Shown here: one piece after another, positions 48,949 to 56,045 of the stretch
Numbering within the stretch: position 1 is the first letter of the stretch
How the letters are laid out: every line of letters starts with the position of its first letter
Origin: DASZHJ01 sp963735465
GTDB lineage: Bacteria > Pseudomonadota > Alphaproteobacteria > ATCC43930 > CGMCC-115725
DNA length: 64,000 nucleotides
Direction of reading: 5' to 3'
Assembly: GCA_963735465.1 (NCBI GenBank)
Contig: CAVTLA010000001.1
Coordinates: 1,674,001-1,738,000, forward strand
The notes under the pieces: model-generated
Database searches by the model: none
What the model was told of the DNA's origin: nothing
What the model saw: the letters and a program-made list of their open reading frames with translations, nothing else
Translations under genes and position numbers: made by a program

Positions 48949-48964
48949 TGTGAGCGATCTCACA
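48949..48964. promoter_or_regulatory. Crp/Fnr-type operator sequence
   Basis: TGTGAGCGATCTCACA contains TGTGA-N6-TCACA, the classical Crp-type half-site arrangement, with 6-bp inverted arms (TGTGAG/CTCACA). It lies 79 bp upstream of the PASTA gene start and 249 bp upstream of the ABC permease gene, in a 342-bp divergent region that otherwise holds a hairpin (CTGCCTGC/GCAGGCAG type, about 49008-49029). Which regulator binds is unknown. Confidence 0.5.
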
Positions 48965-49112
48965 GGTGTCGCGGCTGAGCGAACCCTGTCTGTTATCGGG
49001 GCATGATGCCTGCCTGCTAGGCAGGCGGCGCCGGGCGCGATGCCAGCCGCAACGCACGGGAAACAACCGGACTTTTCCGACCTTGATCGGGCGATTAGGA
49101 GCGTGCTTCGGC

Positions 49113-49143
49113 TTGACAGCGGCGGTCCCGCCGTCCGTATCAT
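49113..49143 (+). promoter_or_regulatory. Possible promoter of NitT/TauT-type ABC operon
   Basis: A perfect TTGACA (49113-49118) is followed by TATCAT (49138-49143) with a 19-bp spacer, which is longer than ideal. The spacer contains a GGCGG/CCGCC hairpin. No guanidine riboswitch motif was seen in the leader. A weak call. Confidence 0.3.
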
Positions 49144-49212
49144 TGCGCCGATCAAGGGGATGGGGCGGATGCCGGAGAGAGAAGCAGGCGCGATGCGCTG
49201 GCGGCGACCCTT

Positions 49213-50013
49213 ATGAGCGTTTCGGCGCACACAGGGGCCGGCACGATCCTCCGCGACGTGCGGTGGCTGAGCCTCTGCTCGGTGCTCGCGGTTCTCCTCG
49301 CCTGGTACCTCGTCACCGCCCTGGCCCTGGTGCCGGAGGTGCTGCTCCCCGGCCCCGCCGCGGTCTGGGCGACCTTCATCGACATCGTCAGAAACGGCTA
49401 TCGCGAGACTACGCTCTGGGAGAACAGCGCGGCGACGCTGTGGCGCTGCGGCGCGGGCTTCGTGCTGGCTTGCCTCACCGGCATCCCCCTCGGCCTCGCC
49501 ATGGGACAGAACGCCACCATCCGCGGCGCCTGCAACTACATCGTCCAGTTCATGCGGCCGCTGCCGCCGCTCTCGTATCTGATCCTGCTGATCCTCTGGC
49601 TCGGCACCGGCGACACCTCGAAGATCGCCCTCCTCTATCTCACGGCGTTTCCCATCATCGCCGCCAGCGCCATGGCCGGCGTGCGTACGGTGAAGCTGCA
49701 GCGCATCCAGGCAGCCCGCTCGCTGGGCGCCAGCGACTGGCAGATCTTCCGCCATGTGATCTTCCCCTCGGCGCTGCCGATCATCTTCACCGGTGCGCGC
49801 ATCGCGCTCGCCGCCGCCTTCTCCACCGTGGTGGCGGCGGAGCTGATGGCGGCCACCGACGGGCTCGGCTGGATGGTGTTCTCCGCCAGCCGGTTCCTCC
49901 GCAACGACGTCATCATCGTCGGCATCATCCTGCTGGGCATCCTCGGCATGGCGCTCAATCGCCTCGTGCTGCTGCTGGACGGCGCGGTCATCCACTGGCG
50001 GGGCGTCGAGTGA
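49213..50013 (+). CDS. NitT/TauT-type ABC transporter permease 1
   Basis: 266-residue inner-membrane permease (about six helices) of the nitrate/sulfonate/taurine family. The EAA loop is AARSLGASDWQIFRHVIFPSA, and GLGWMVFSASRFL is typical. It forms the first gene of an operon with a second, distinct permease (overlap GTGA), a binding protein and, beyond an inserted element, the ATPase. The two different permeases suggest a heterodimeric channel. Regulation is unknown. Confidence 0.92.
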   Translation: MSVSAHTGAGTILRDVRWLSLCSVLAVLLAWYLVTALALVPEVLLPGPAAVWATFIDIVRNGYRETTLWENSAATLWRCGAGFVLACLTGIPLGLAMGQNATIRGACNYIVQFMRPLPPLSYLILLILWLGTGDTSKIALLYLTAFPIIAASAMAGVRTVKLQRIQAARSLGASDWQIFRHVIFPSALPIIFTGARIALAAAFSTVVAAELMAATDGLGWMVFSASRFLRNDVIIVGIILLGILGMALNRLVLLLDGAVIHWRGVE

Positions 50014-50792
50014 AGAACCTCTGGCAAAACCTCGGCGAGCGCCGCGCCACCGCGATCAGCCTTCTAGTCCTCATCGCGGCCTGGCTCATCGCGACCCAGC
50101 TCGATCTCGTCGACGATCTCTTCCTGCCGGGACCGGCGCTGCTGTGGGACGGCTTCACCGACCTCGTGGAGAACGGCTATCGCAACCGCACGATCTGGGA
50201 GCATGCGGGGCTCAGCCTGGAGCGGGTGCTGGCGGGCTTCGCCACCGGCGCCGTCGTCGGAACCCTCCTCGGCCTCGGCATGGGGTACAACCGCAAGATC
50301 GAGGCGATCTTCAGCCCGCTGGTGGAGTTCTTCCGGCCGCTGCCGCAGCTCGCCTACCTCGTCCTCCTCATCGTCTGGTTCGGCATCGACGAGACGCCGC
50401 AGATCGTCCTCCTGTTCCTGACCGCGCTGCCGGTCTCGGCGATCGCCGCCATGGACGGCGTGAAGAGCGTCTCGGTGCAGCGCGTCCAGGCGGCGCGCGC
50501 GCTCGGCGCCAGCGAGTGGCAGGTGTTCCGCCACGTGATCTTCCCCTCGGCGCTGCATGAGATCTTCACCGGCGCGCGGCTTGCCATCGGCGTCGTCTAC
50601 GCGACCCTCATCGCCGCGGAGATCATCGCCGGCAGCACCGGCCTCGGCTGGATGATCCTGGACGCCGGCCGCTTCCTGCGCTCGGACTACGTCTTCGTCG
50701 GCATTCTCGTCATCGGCCTGATGGGCCTGACGCTCGATCGCATCCTGCTGGCGGTGGAGCATCGCGTCGTCCATTGGGCCGGCAAGGATTGA
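50010..50792 (+). CDS. NitT/TauT-type ABC transporter permease 2
   Basis: 260-residue permease closely related to the preceding one: EAA loop AARALGASEWQVFRHVIFPSA and GLGWMILDAGRFLRSD. It starts with GTG at 50010 overlapping the stop of permease 1 by 4 bp, so the two are translationally coupled and probably form a heterodimer. The two genes probably come from a tandem duplication. Confidence 0.92.
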   Translation: MKNLWQNLGERRATAISLLVLIAAWLIATQLDLVDDLFLPGPALLWDGFTDLVENGYRNRTIWEHAGLSLERVLAGFATGAVVGTLLGLGMGYNRKIEAIFSPLVEFFRPLPQLAYLVLLIVWFGIDETPQIVLLFLTALPVSAIAAMDGVKSVSVQRVQAARALGASEWQVFRHVIFPSALHEIFTGARLAIGVVYATLIAAEIIAGSTGLGWMILDAGRFLRSDYVFVGILVIGLMGLTLDRILLAVEHRVVHWAGKD

Positions 50793-50819
50793 CTCCCACC
50801 AGAAAGAGAAGAGGACACC

Positions 50820-51881
50820 ATGGCGAACGATCGGGACGGACAGGGATCACTGACGCGGCGCACCTTCATGGCGACGGCCACGCTCTCGGGCGCGGCGCTG
50901 GTCTCGGCGCTGCCGACGCGGGCGCTCATGGCCGCGGGCAAGGCGCCGGAGACGGTGCGCGTCAGCTATTTCGTCGAGACCAAGCCCACCATGATCGCCA
51001 AGGGCGAGGGCTGGTTCGAGAAGATGGCGGGCGGCAAGATCAACTGGACCGAGGCCGGCAGCGGCGCCGAGATCAACACCTCCTTCGCCGCGAAGTCCGT
51101 GGATATCGGCCTCGCCATCGGCTCCTCGCCCACCGCCGCGGGCATCAGCCAGAAGCTGCCCTACGAGCTCATCGGCATGGTCGACAACATCGGCCCGGCG
51201 GAGGACATGGTCGTGCGCAAGGCCGCCAACATCAAGACGCCGGCGGATTTCAAAGGCAAGAAGGTGGCGACGCCCTTCGGCTCGACATCCCACTTCCGCC
51301 TGCTGGGCTTCCTCAAGACCAACGGCCTCACCGAGAAGGACGTCACCGTCCTCGACCTCAAGCCTGACGCCGAGGTCGCCGCCTGGACCCGCGGCGACAT
51401 CGACGCCGCCTATGTCTGGAGCCCCGCAAAGTCGAAGATGCTGGACGCGGGCGGCGAGCATTTCGAGACCTACAAGAAGCTCGATGCCGCGGGCTACGTC
51501 ATCGCCGACCTCATCGTCGCCGGCACCGAGTTCAGCAAGACCTATCCCGACGCGGTGACGGGCTTCCTGCACGCCTACGCCAACGCGCTGGCGATGTGGA
51601 AGACGAAGCCGGCGGACGCCGCCGCCATCGTCGCCAAGCAGGCGGGCGTGACACCGGACGTGGCGACCCGGGACATGGAGGAATACGACTTCGTCACCTT
51701 CGAGCGCCAGCTGACGCCGGACTGGCTCGGCATGCCCGGCAAGCCCGGCAAATTCGCCAACGTGCTCAAGAGCACCGCCGACTTCCTGGTGGCGCAGAAG
51801 AGCATCCGCGCGGCGCCGGGCATCGAGGCTTTTCATAAGGCGATCAACACCAGCTTCATGGCGAAGGCGGTGAAGGCGTAG
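50820..51881 (+). CDS. NitT/TauT-type substrate-binding protein, Tat-exported
   Basis: 353-residue periplasmic binding protein. The twin-arginine signal is LTRRTFMATATLSGAALVS (Arg13-Arg14). The mature part is a TauA/SsuA-like type II fold: VRVSYFVETKPTMIAKGEGW, VDIGLAIGSSPTAAGISQ, DFKGKKVATPFGSTSHF, and AAYVWSPAKSKML in the hinge region. The ligand is not determined by sequence, but the operon points to a nitrogen or guanidino compound. GAAGAGG lies upstream of the ATG. Confidence 0.9.
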   Translation: MANDRDGQGSLTRRTFMATATLSGAALVSALPTRALMAAGKAPETVRVSYFVETKPTMIAKGEGWFEKMAGGKINWTEAGSGAEINTSFAAKSVDIGLAIGSSPTAAGISQKLPYELIGMVDNIGPAEDMVVRKAANIKTPADFKGKKVATPFGSTSHFRLLGFLKTNGLTEKDVTVLDLKPDAEVAAWTRGDIDAAYVWSPAKSKMLDAGGEHFETYKKLDAAGYVIADLIVAGTEFSKTYPDAVTGFLHAYANALAMWKTKPADAAAIVAKQAGVTPDVATRDMEEYDFVTFERQLTPDWLGMPGKPGKFANVLKSTADFLVAQKSIRAAPGIEAFHKAINTSFMAKAVKA

Positions 51882-51935
51882 GGCGATAGCCACCATCGCT
51901 ACCACCATTCATTCCGTCATGGCCGGGCTTGACCC

Positions 51936-52281
51936 ACGGCTGTCCGGTTGAGCGATCGTGCGTGCGTCGCAGATCCTTGCGGTGATTGGACTTGCGTGCG
52001 TTTGTGAGAATCGAGGACGCGGCGGTTCGAAATCAGGGATCGAAGTATCGAGCGCCGGTCGCCCTCGGAAAGCGCATGGCAGAAGCATCTCGCGTCCTTC
52101 GAGACGCAGCCCTGCGGGCTGCTCCTCAGGAAGAGGTAAATGGGTGATGGCACAAAGAAAATCGCCTCATCCTGAGGAGGCCGCGCCAGCGGCCGTCTCG
52201 AAGGACGCACCGCAGCCGATCCAGCGCTCGCGCGAATACTTCCCGTCACCTCGCTATCCGCTCTCCGAACCGGACAGCCGT
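51936..52281. mobile_element. MITE-like non-autonomous element
   Basis: A 346-bp element bounded by perfect 14-bp terminal inverted repeats ACGGCTGTCCGGTT (51936-51949) and AACCGGACAGCCGT (52268-52281), inserted in a palindromic repeat and flanked by a near-perfect 11-bp repeat. It encodes no transposase. It contains a full family-A repeat (52092-52209). It separates the binding-protein and ATPase genes of one transporter, so it lies inside a formerly continuous operon. The parental insertion sequence is not in this window. Confidence 0.6.
52092..52209. repeat. Intergenic repeat, family A copy 3
   Basis: 118 bp from GCGTCCTTCGAGACG to CGTCTCGAAGGACGCA with CTGCGGGCTGCTCCTCAGG and CCTCATCCTGAGGAGG inside. 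Its reverse complement aligns along its whole length with the copy at 29412-29526. It is nested in the MITE-like element. Confidence 0.75.
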
Positions 52282-52387
52282 GGGCTTGTCCCGGCCATCC
52301 ACGAATTTTTCGGTTGCAAGACGTGGACCCCCGGCTCAAGGCCGGGCATGACGGAATTGGTGGTTGGCGTGGACGAGCCCTCATCAG

Positions 52388-53170
52388 ATGCCTGACGCCT
52401 TCGTCGCGTTCACGGACCTTTCCGTCCAGTACCCCTCCAAGGACGGGCCCGTCCACGCCCTGGAGGCGATCGACCTCGCCTTCTCCGAGGGGGATTTCGT
52501 CTGCATCGTCGGACCTTCCGGCTGCGGCAAGACGACGTTGATGCAGACCCTCGCGGGCTTTCTCATGCCGACGTCGGGGAGCGTGACGCTGAATGACGTG
52601 CCGATCGCGGGCCCCGGCCCGGACCGCGGCGTGGTGTTCCAGCAGCCGGCACTCTTCCCGTGGATGACCGTCATGGCGAATGCGGAGTTCGGGCCCATGG
52701 TGCGCGGCCGGCCCGGTCCCGAGCGCCAGCGGAAGGTCGAGCACTACCTCCGCCTGGTCGGCCTCTGGGATTTTCGCAACCGCTATCCCTACCAGCTCTC
52801 CGGCGGCATGCAGCAGCGCCTCGCCATCGTGCGCGCCCTCGTCAATGACCCCAAGGTGCTGCTGATGGACGAGCCCTTCGGCGCCCTCGACGCGCTCACT
52901 CGGGAGAAGATGCAGGAGGAGCTGCACGCGGTCTGGAAGCGCACCCGGATGACCGTGGTCTTCATTACCCACAGCGTCGAGGAAGCGGTCTATCTCGGCA
53001 CCGAGGTGGTGGTGATGTCGCCGCGCCCCGGCCGCATCGTGGAGCGCCTCGCCGTCCCCTTCTCGCGCGCGGGTGGCGATCGCGACAACATCCGCACGAT
53101 CAAGGCCAGCCCGGAGTTCATCGCCATCCGCGAGCAGATCCTGGGCCTGATCTGGAGCAACGCGGGATGA
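52388..53170 (+). CDS. NitT/TauT-type ABC transporter ATPase
   Basis: 260-residue ATP-binding subunit with Walker A GPSGCGKTT, signature LSGGMQQRLA, Walker B VLLMDEPFGALDALT and switch His in FITHSVEEAVYLG. It belongs to the SsuB/TauB/NrtD group. MPDAFVAFTDLSVQYPSK is chosen as start; an upstream in-frame ATG at 52364 would add 8 residues but has no better ribosome binding site. It completes the transporter begun at 49213 and lies just before the guanidine-hydrolase-like gene. Confidence 0.92.
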   Translation: MPDAFVAFTDLSVQYPSKDGPVHALEAIDLAFSEGDFVCIVGPSGCGKTTLMQTLAGFLMPTSGSVTLNDVPIAGPGPDRGVVFQQPALFPWMTVMANAEFGPMVRGRPGPERQRKVEHYLRLVGLWDFRNRYPYQLSGGMQQRLAIVRALVNDPKVLLMDEPFGALDALTREKMQEELHAVWKRTRMTVVFITHSVEEAVYLGTEVVVMSPRPGRIVERLAVPFSRAGGDRDNIRTIKASPEFIAIREQILGLIWSNAG

Positions 53171-53255
53171 GCCCCGGCTGTAGCGAAGGCCCCGCAAAGG
53201 GTGCAGAATACCGCGGGTGATTTTGGGAGATGCCGATGCAAGCTGGTGCTTTCCG

Positions 53256-54464
53256 ATGATGTCAGGTCCGATCGGCCGCAGAACCCACGGGCCGCGGGCC
53301 GCCGCCCGCGCGGAGGATCGCCGCTATCATCATCCCGACTTCGACAAGAAGGGGCTGCAGGGCTGGCGCGCCACCCATCGCGAGGGCGAGATCCCCGGCA
53401 CCGCTTGGGCTGCGGAGCGGGAATGGGCGCTGAAGATGGGACTTTCCGGCGCCGACAGCCTCACCGACAAAGGCATCCCCACCTTCTCCCGCGGCGAGCT
53501 GCCGCATTACGCTGGGATCAACACCTTCCTCAAGGCGCCTTACGTCGAGAACGTCCGCGACGTCGGCAAGTATCAGGCGGCGGTCATGGGCGTGCCCTTC
53601 GACAGCGGCACCACCTACCGCCCCGGCGCCCGCTTCGGACCCCAGGGCATCCGGCGTATCTCCGCCCTCTATACGCCCTACAATTTCGAGATGGGCGTCG
53701 ATCTCCGCGAGCAGATGACGCTCTGCGACGTCGGCGATGTCTTCACCATCCCCGCCAATCTCGAGAAGAGCTTCGACCAGATCAGCCGCGGCGTCGCCCA
53801 CGTGTTCTCGCAGGGCGCGCTGCCGATGATCCTCGGCGGCGACCACTCGATCGGGTTTCCCACCGTGCGCGGCATCGCCCAGTGCACCTCGAAGAAGATC
53901 GGCATCGTGCATTTCGACCGCCACGCCGACATCCAGGAGAAGGATCTCGACGAGCGCATGCACACGACGCCGTGGTTCCACGCCACCAACCTGCCGAACG
54001 TCTCCGCCACCAACCTGGTGCAGATCGGCATCGGCGGCTGGCAGGTGCCGCGGGAGGCGGTGGCCGTCGCCCGCGCGCGCGACACCACCATCATCACCAT
54101 GAGCGATGTGGAGAAGCTCGGCATCGCCAAGACCGCCGAGATCGCGCTGGAGATCGCCTGGAAGGACGTCGACGCCGTCTACATGAGCTTCGACGTGGAT
54201 TCCGTCGACTGCGGCTTCGTCCCCGGCACCGGCTGGCCCGAGCCCGGCGGCTTCCTGCCCCGGGAGGCCCTGGGCCTGGTGGGGTTGATCGCCAAGGAAG
54301 GCATCTGCGGCCTGGAGATCGTCGAGGTGTCGCCGCCCTACGACACGTCAGACATCACCTCGCTCTTCGCCACCCGCGTCATCGTGGACACGCTGGGCGC
54401 CCTCGTCGCCAACAACAAGCTCGGCGTCCACAAGGCGATCATCGACAAGCCCGTGAGCTACTGA
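53256..54464 (+). CDS. gdmH: Ureohydrolase of the guanidine hydrolase (GdmH) type
   Basis: 402-residue arginase-fold metalloenzyme. Metal ligands are conserved: GGDHS at 194-198, HFDRHAD at 219-225 and FDVDSVD at 312-318. It differs from agmatinases: Arg replaces the usual Ala of DAHxD, the DPxxxP segment reads DCGFVPGTGWPEPGG, and a block EKDLDERMHTTPWFHATN follows. To my recollection these features mark the Ni-dependent guanidine hydrolases characterised in Synechocystis (Sll1077), which release ammonia and urea from guanidine. It also has the long N-terminal extension of that group. The start is uncertain: a GTG at 53217 would add 13 residues, and ATG 53259 is also possible. The stop overlaps the next ATG (TGATG), showing coupled translation. 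Confidence 0.82.
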   Translation: MMSGPIGRRTHGPRAAARAEDRRYHHPDFDKKGLQGWRATHREGEIPGTAWAAEREWALKMGLSGADSLTDKGIPTFSRGELPHYAGINTFLKAPYVENVRDVGKYQAAVMGVPFDSGTTYRPGARFGPQGIRRISALYTPYNFEMGVDLREQMTLCDVGDVFTIPANLEKSFDQISRGVAHVFSQGALPMILGGDHSIGFPTVRGIAQCTSKKIGIVHFDRHADIQEKDLDERMHTTPWFHATNLPNVSATNLVQIGIGGWQVPREAVAVARARDTTIITMSDVEKLGIAKTAEIALEIAWKDVDAVYMSFDVDSVDCGFVPGTGWPEPGGFLPREALGLVGLIAKEGICGLEIVEVSPPYDTSDITSLFATRVIVDTLGALVANNKLGVHKAIIDKPVSY

Positions 54465-54931
54465 TGCCCCACGATCACCCGCACGACCATCCCCATGTCG
54501 AGCCGACGCTGGCCGGGCCCGGACACAACGGCGCCAAGCGCCGGGCCACCACCTGGCAAATACCGGCGACGGCGGACGGCGCTTCCGCGACGACGGCGGA
54601 GCCCGATTTCGATCTCGTGGAGAAGTCGTTCTGCGAGCTGGCGCTGGTCGCGACCGACGCCACCAGCTTCCTCCGCCTGGTGGGCGTGCCCTTCGTCACC
54701 CGCCGGGACGACGGCACGGTGATGCGCCTCCTCTCCTACCGCATCGAGCACGAGGCGGAGGTTGGCGCCATCGCGCCGGGCTTCGATGCCGCCGATCCCG
54801 TCTATCACCCCCTGCCCGGCGCCCGAGTCAACCGCCGCCAGCACCTGCGCTTCGTCTATCACACGGCGGCGGGGCTGCAGGAGCTGTCCCTGGCGGAAAT
54901 CCGCGGCCTGCCGGATCTCCTCATTCCCTAG
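54464..54931 (+). CDS. Small protein with histidine-rich N-terminus
   Basis: 155 residues beginning MPHDHPHDHPHVEPTLAGPG, i.e. five histidines in the first eleven positions, typical of nickel- or zinc-binding tails as in HypB, UreE and SlyD. The rest (FDLVEKSFCELALVATDA, LRLVGVPFVTRRDDG, HLRFVYHTAAGLQELSLAE) is an unrecognised, probably globular domain with one Cys. It is translationally coupled to the guanidine-hydrolase-like gene, so a role in supplying its metal is plausible but unproven. It converges with the next ureohydrolase gene, sharing CTAG at 54928-54931. Confidence 0.7.
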   Translation: MPHDHPHDHPHVEPTLAGPGHNGAKRRATTWQIPATADGASATTAEPDFDLVEKSFCELALVATDATSFLRLVGVPFVTRRDDGTVMRLLSYRIEHEAEVGAIAPGFDAADPVYHPLPGARVNRRQHLRFVYHTAAGLQELSLAEIRGLPDLLIP

Positions 54932-55929
54932 CGCACGCCCAGCATTTCCGCTCGGCGGTCGGCGCGCGTCTTCCCGGCGTCGAAATATCCCGCCCGCGTC
55001 GCGGCGCCGACGAGGTTCACGATCAAGCGTCCGGCGGTGATGCAGGTGATGTCGTTGACGTCGGCGGAGGGCGTGATCTCCACGATGTCCATGCCCACCA
55101 CCCGCCCCTTGCGCACGAGGCCGTGGATGAGCTTGTGCATCTGGTGGAAGGTGACGCCGCCGGGCGCTGGCGCGATCACCGCGGGCATGACAGCGGGATC
55201 GAGGCCGTCCGCATCGATGGTGATGTAATAGCGGCCGCCGGCGGGGATGCGCGCGAGGACGGCGTCGATGCCGACGTCGTGCAGCTCGTGGGCCGGGATC
55301 AGATGGGCGCCGTAGGCCAGCGCCGCCTCCACCTCCTCGGTCCGCGCGCTGCCCTGGGAGCGCAGGCCGATCTGGAAGATCTCGCCGATATGGGCCATCT
55401 CCGAGGCCCGGCGGATCGGGTTCGAATAGCCCTCGCGGACGCCGTTCACCTCGTCGCGCCAGTCGAGATGGGCGTCGATCTGGACCAGGGTGATGGGCTC
55501 GGCACCCTCATAGGCGCGCCAGACCGGGATCGGCACGCCGTGATCGCCGCCGATGGTGATGGGCAAGGCGCCGCCGGCCAGGATCTTGCGCACCGCCGCC
55601 TCGGCGCGGCGGTAATGGCCGGTGAGCTCCCGGGCATCGCCGGGGACATTGCCGACATCCACCATCTTGACGGGCTTGCCGTCGAAGATCGGGCCGCCGA
55701 GATCGAAGTCGTAGCGCTCCACCGCCCGGGAGACGCGGCCGGTGGCGGCGCGCACCGCGTCCGGCGCCTTGGTCTGGTCGTTGGTGACCTCGTCGATGGT
55801 GTAGGGATCGCCATAGGGGATGCCGAGCACGGCCACATGGGCGTCGAGCGTGTCGAGGTCGGTCACCAGAGGCGAATAAAGGAACGTCTGATGCCCGATT
55901 TGCGGTGGCACGGTCAGCGGCAAGGTCAT
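54928..55929 (-). CDS. Agmatinase-family ureohydrolase
   Basis: 333-residue arginase-fold enzyme with the classical motifs GGDHG (127-131), DAHLDWRD (from 152) and the two-aspartate signature TIDADGLDPAVMPAV (from 238). It hydrolyses a guanidino group to an amine and urea; the substrate (agmatine, guanidinobutyrate or another) is not fixed by sequence. GAGGAGGAA lies upstream of the ATG. It is transcribed toward the histidine-rich gene and divergently from a third ureohydrolase. Confidence 0.9.
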   Translation of the reverse strand: MTLPLTVPPQIGHQTFLYSPLVTDLDTLDAHVAVLGIPYGDPYTIDEVTNDQTKAPDAVRAATGRVSRAVERYDFDLGGPIFDGKPVKMVDVGNVPGDARELTGHYRRAEAAVRKILAGGALPITIGGDHGVPIPVWRAYEGAEPITLVQIDAHLDWRDEVNGVREGYSNPIRRASEMAHIGEIFQIGLRSQGSARTEEVEAALAYGAHLIPAHELHDVGIDAVLARIPAGGRYYITIDADGLDPAVMPAVIAPAPGGVTFHQMHKLIHGLVRKGRVVGMDIVEITPSADVNDITCITAGRLIVNLVGAATRAGYFDAGKTRADRRAEMLGVR

Positions 55930-55988
55930 GGCTTCCTCCTCGATCGTCGGCAGAATTCGGCCCTATGATAATGCGATGTCGGGCGGCA

Positions 55989-56003
55989 CGGCACGCGCTT
56001 TGC
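55989..56003 (+). promoter_or_regulatory. Sigma-54 promoter of the third ureohydrolase gene
   Basis: CGGCACGCGCTTTGC matches the sigma-54 consensus TGGCACG-N4-TTGC with one mismatch (C for the first T). The GG and GC pairs are correctly spaced. The start near 56015 would leave a 31-nt leader to the ATG at 56046. Confidence 0.65.
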
Positions 56004-56045
56004 GATGCCAACCGCCGAAGACTTTGGTTCATCAGGGGGAAAGCC

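Larger units (their letters stand above)
51915..52353. repeat. Palindromic repeat family B copy 3, split by an insertion
   Basis: The left part CGTCATGGCCGGGCTTGACCC (51915-51935) and the right part GGGCTTGTCCCGGCCATCC to GGCATGACG (52282-52353) together make one family-B repeat. They are separated by 346 bp. GGGCTTGACCC and GGGCTTGTCCC at the two borders look like an 11-bp target duplication with one mismatch. Confidence 0.65.

Noticed and set aside
48889..49212. Guanidine riboswitch (ykkC, mini-ykkC or ykkC-III) before the ABC operon
   Set aside because: The conserved GGGA-AAAAGCCCGGGAGA-type core and the paired ACGR loops were not found on either strand. A covariance-model search would be decisive.
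51917..53197. 426-codon minus-strand frame over the MITE and ATPase gene
   Set aside because: It runs antisense to a clear ABC ATPase and through repeat sequence; the translation shows no domain.
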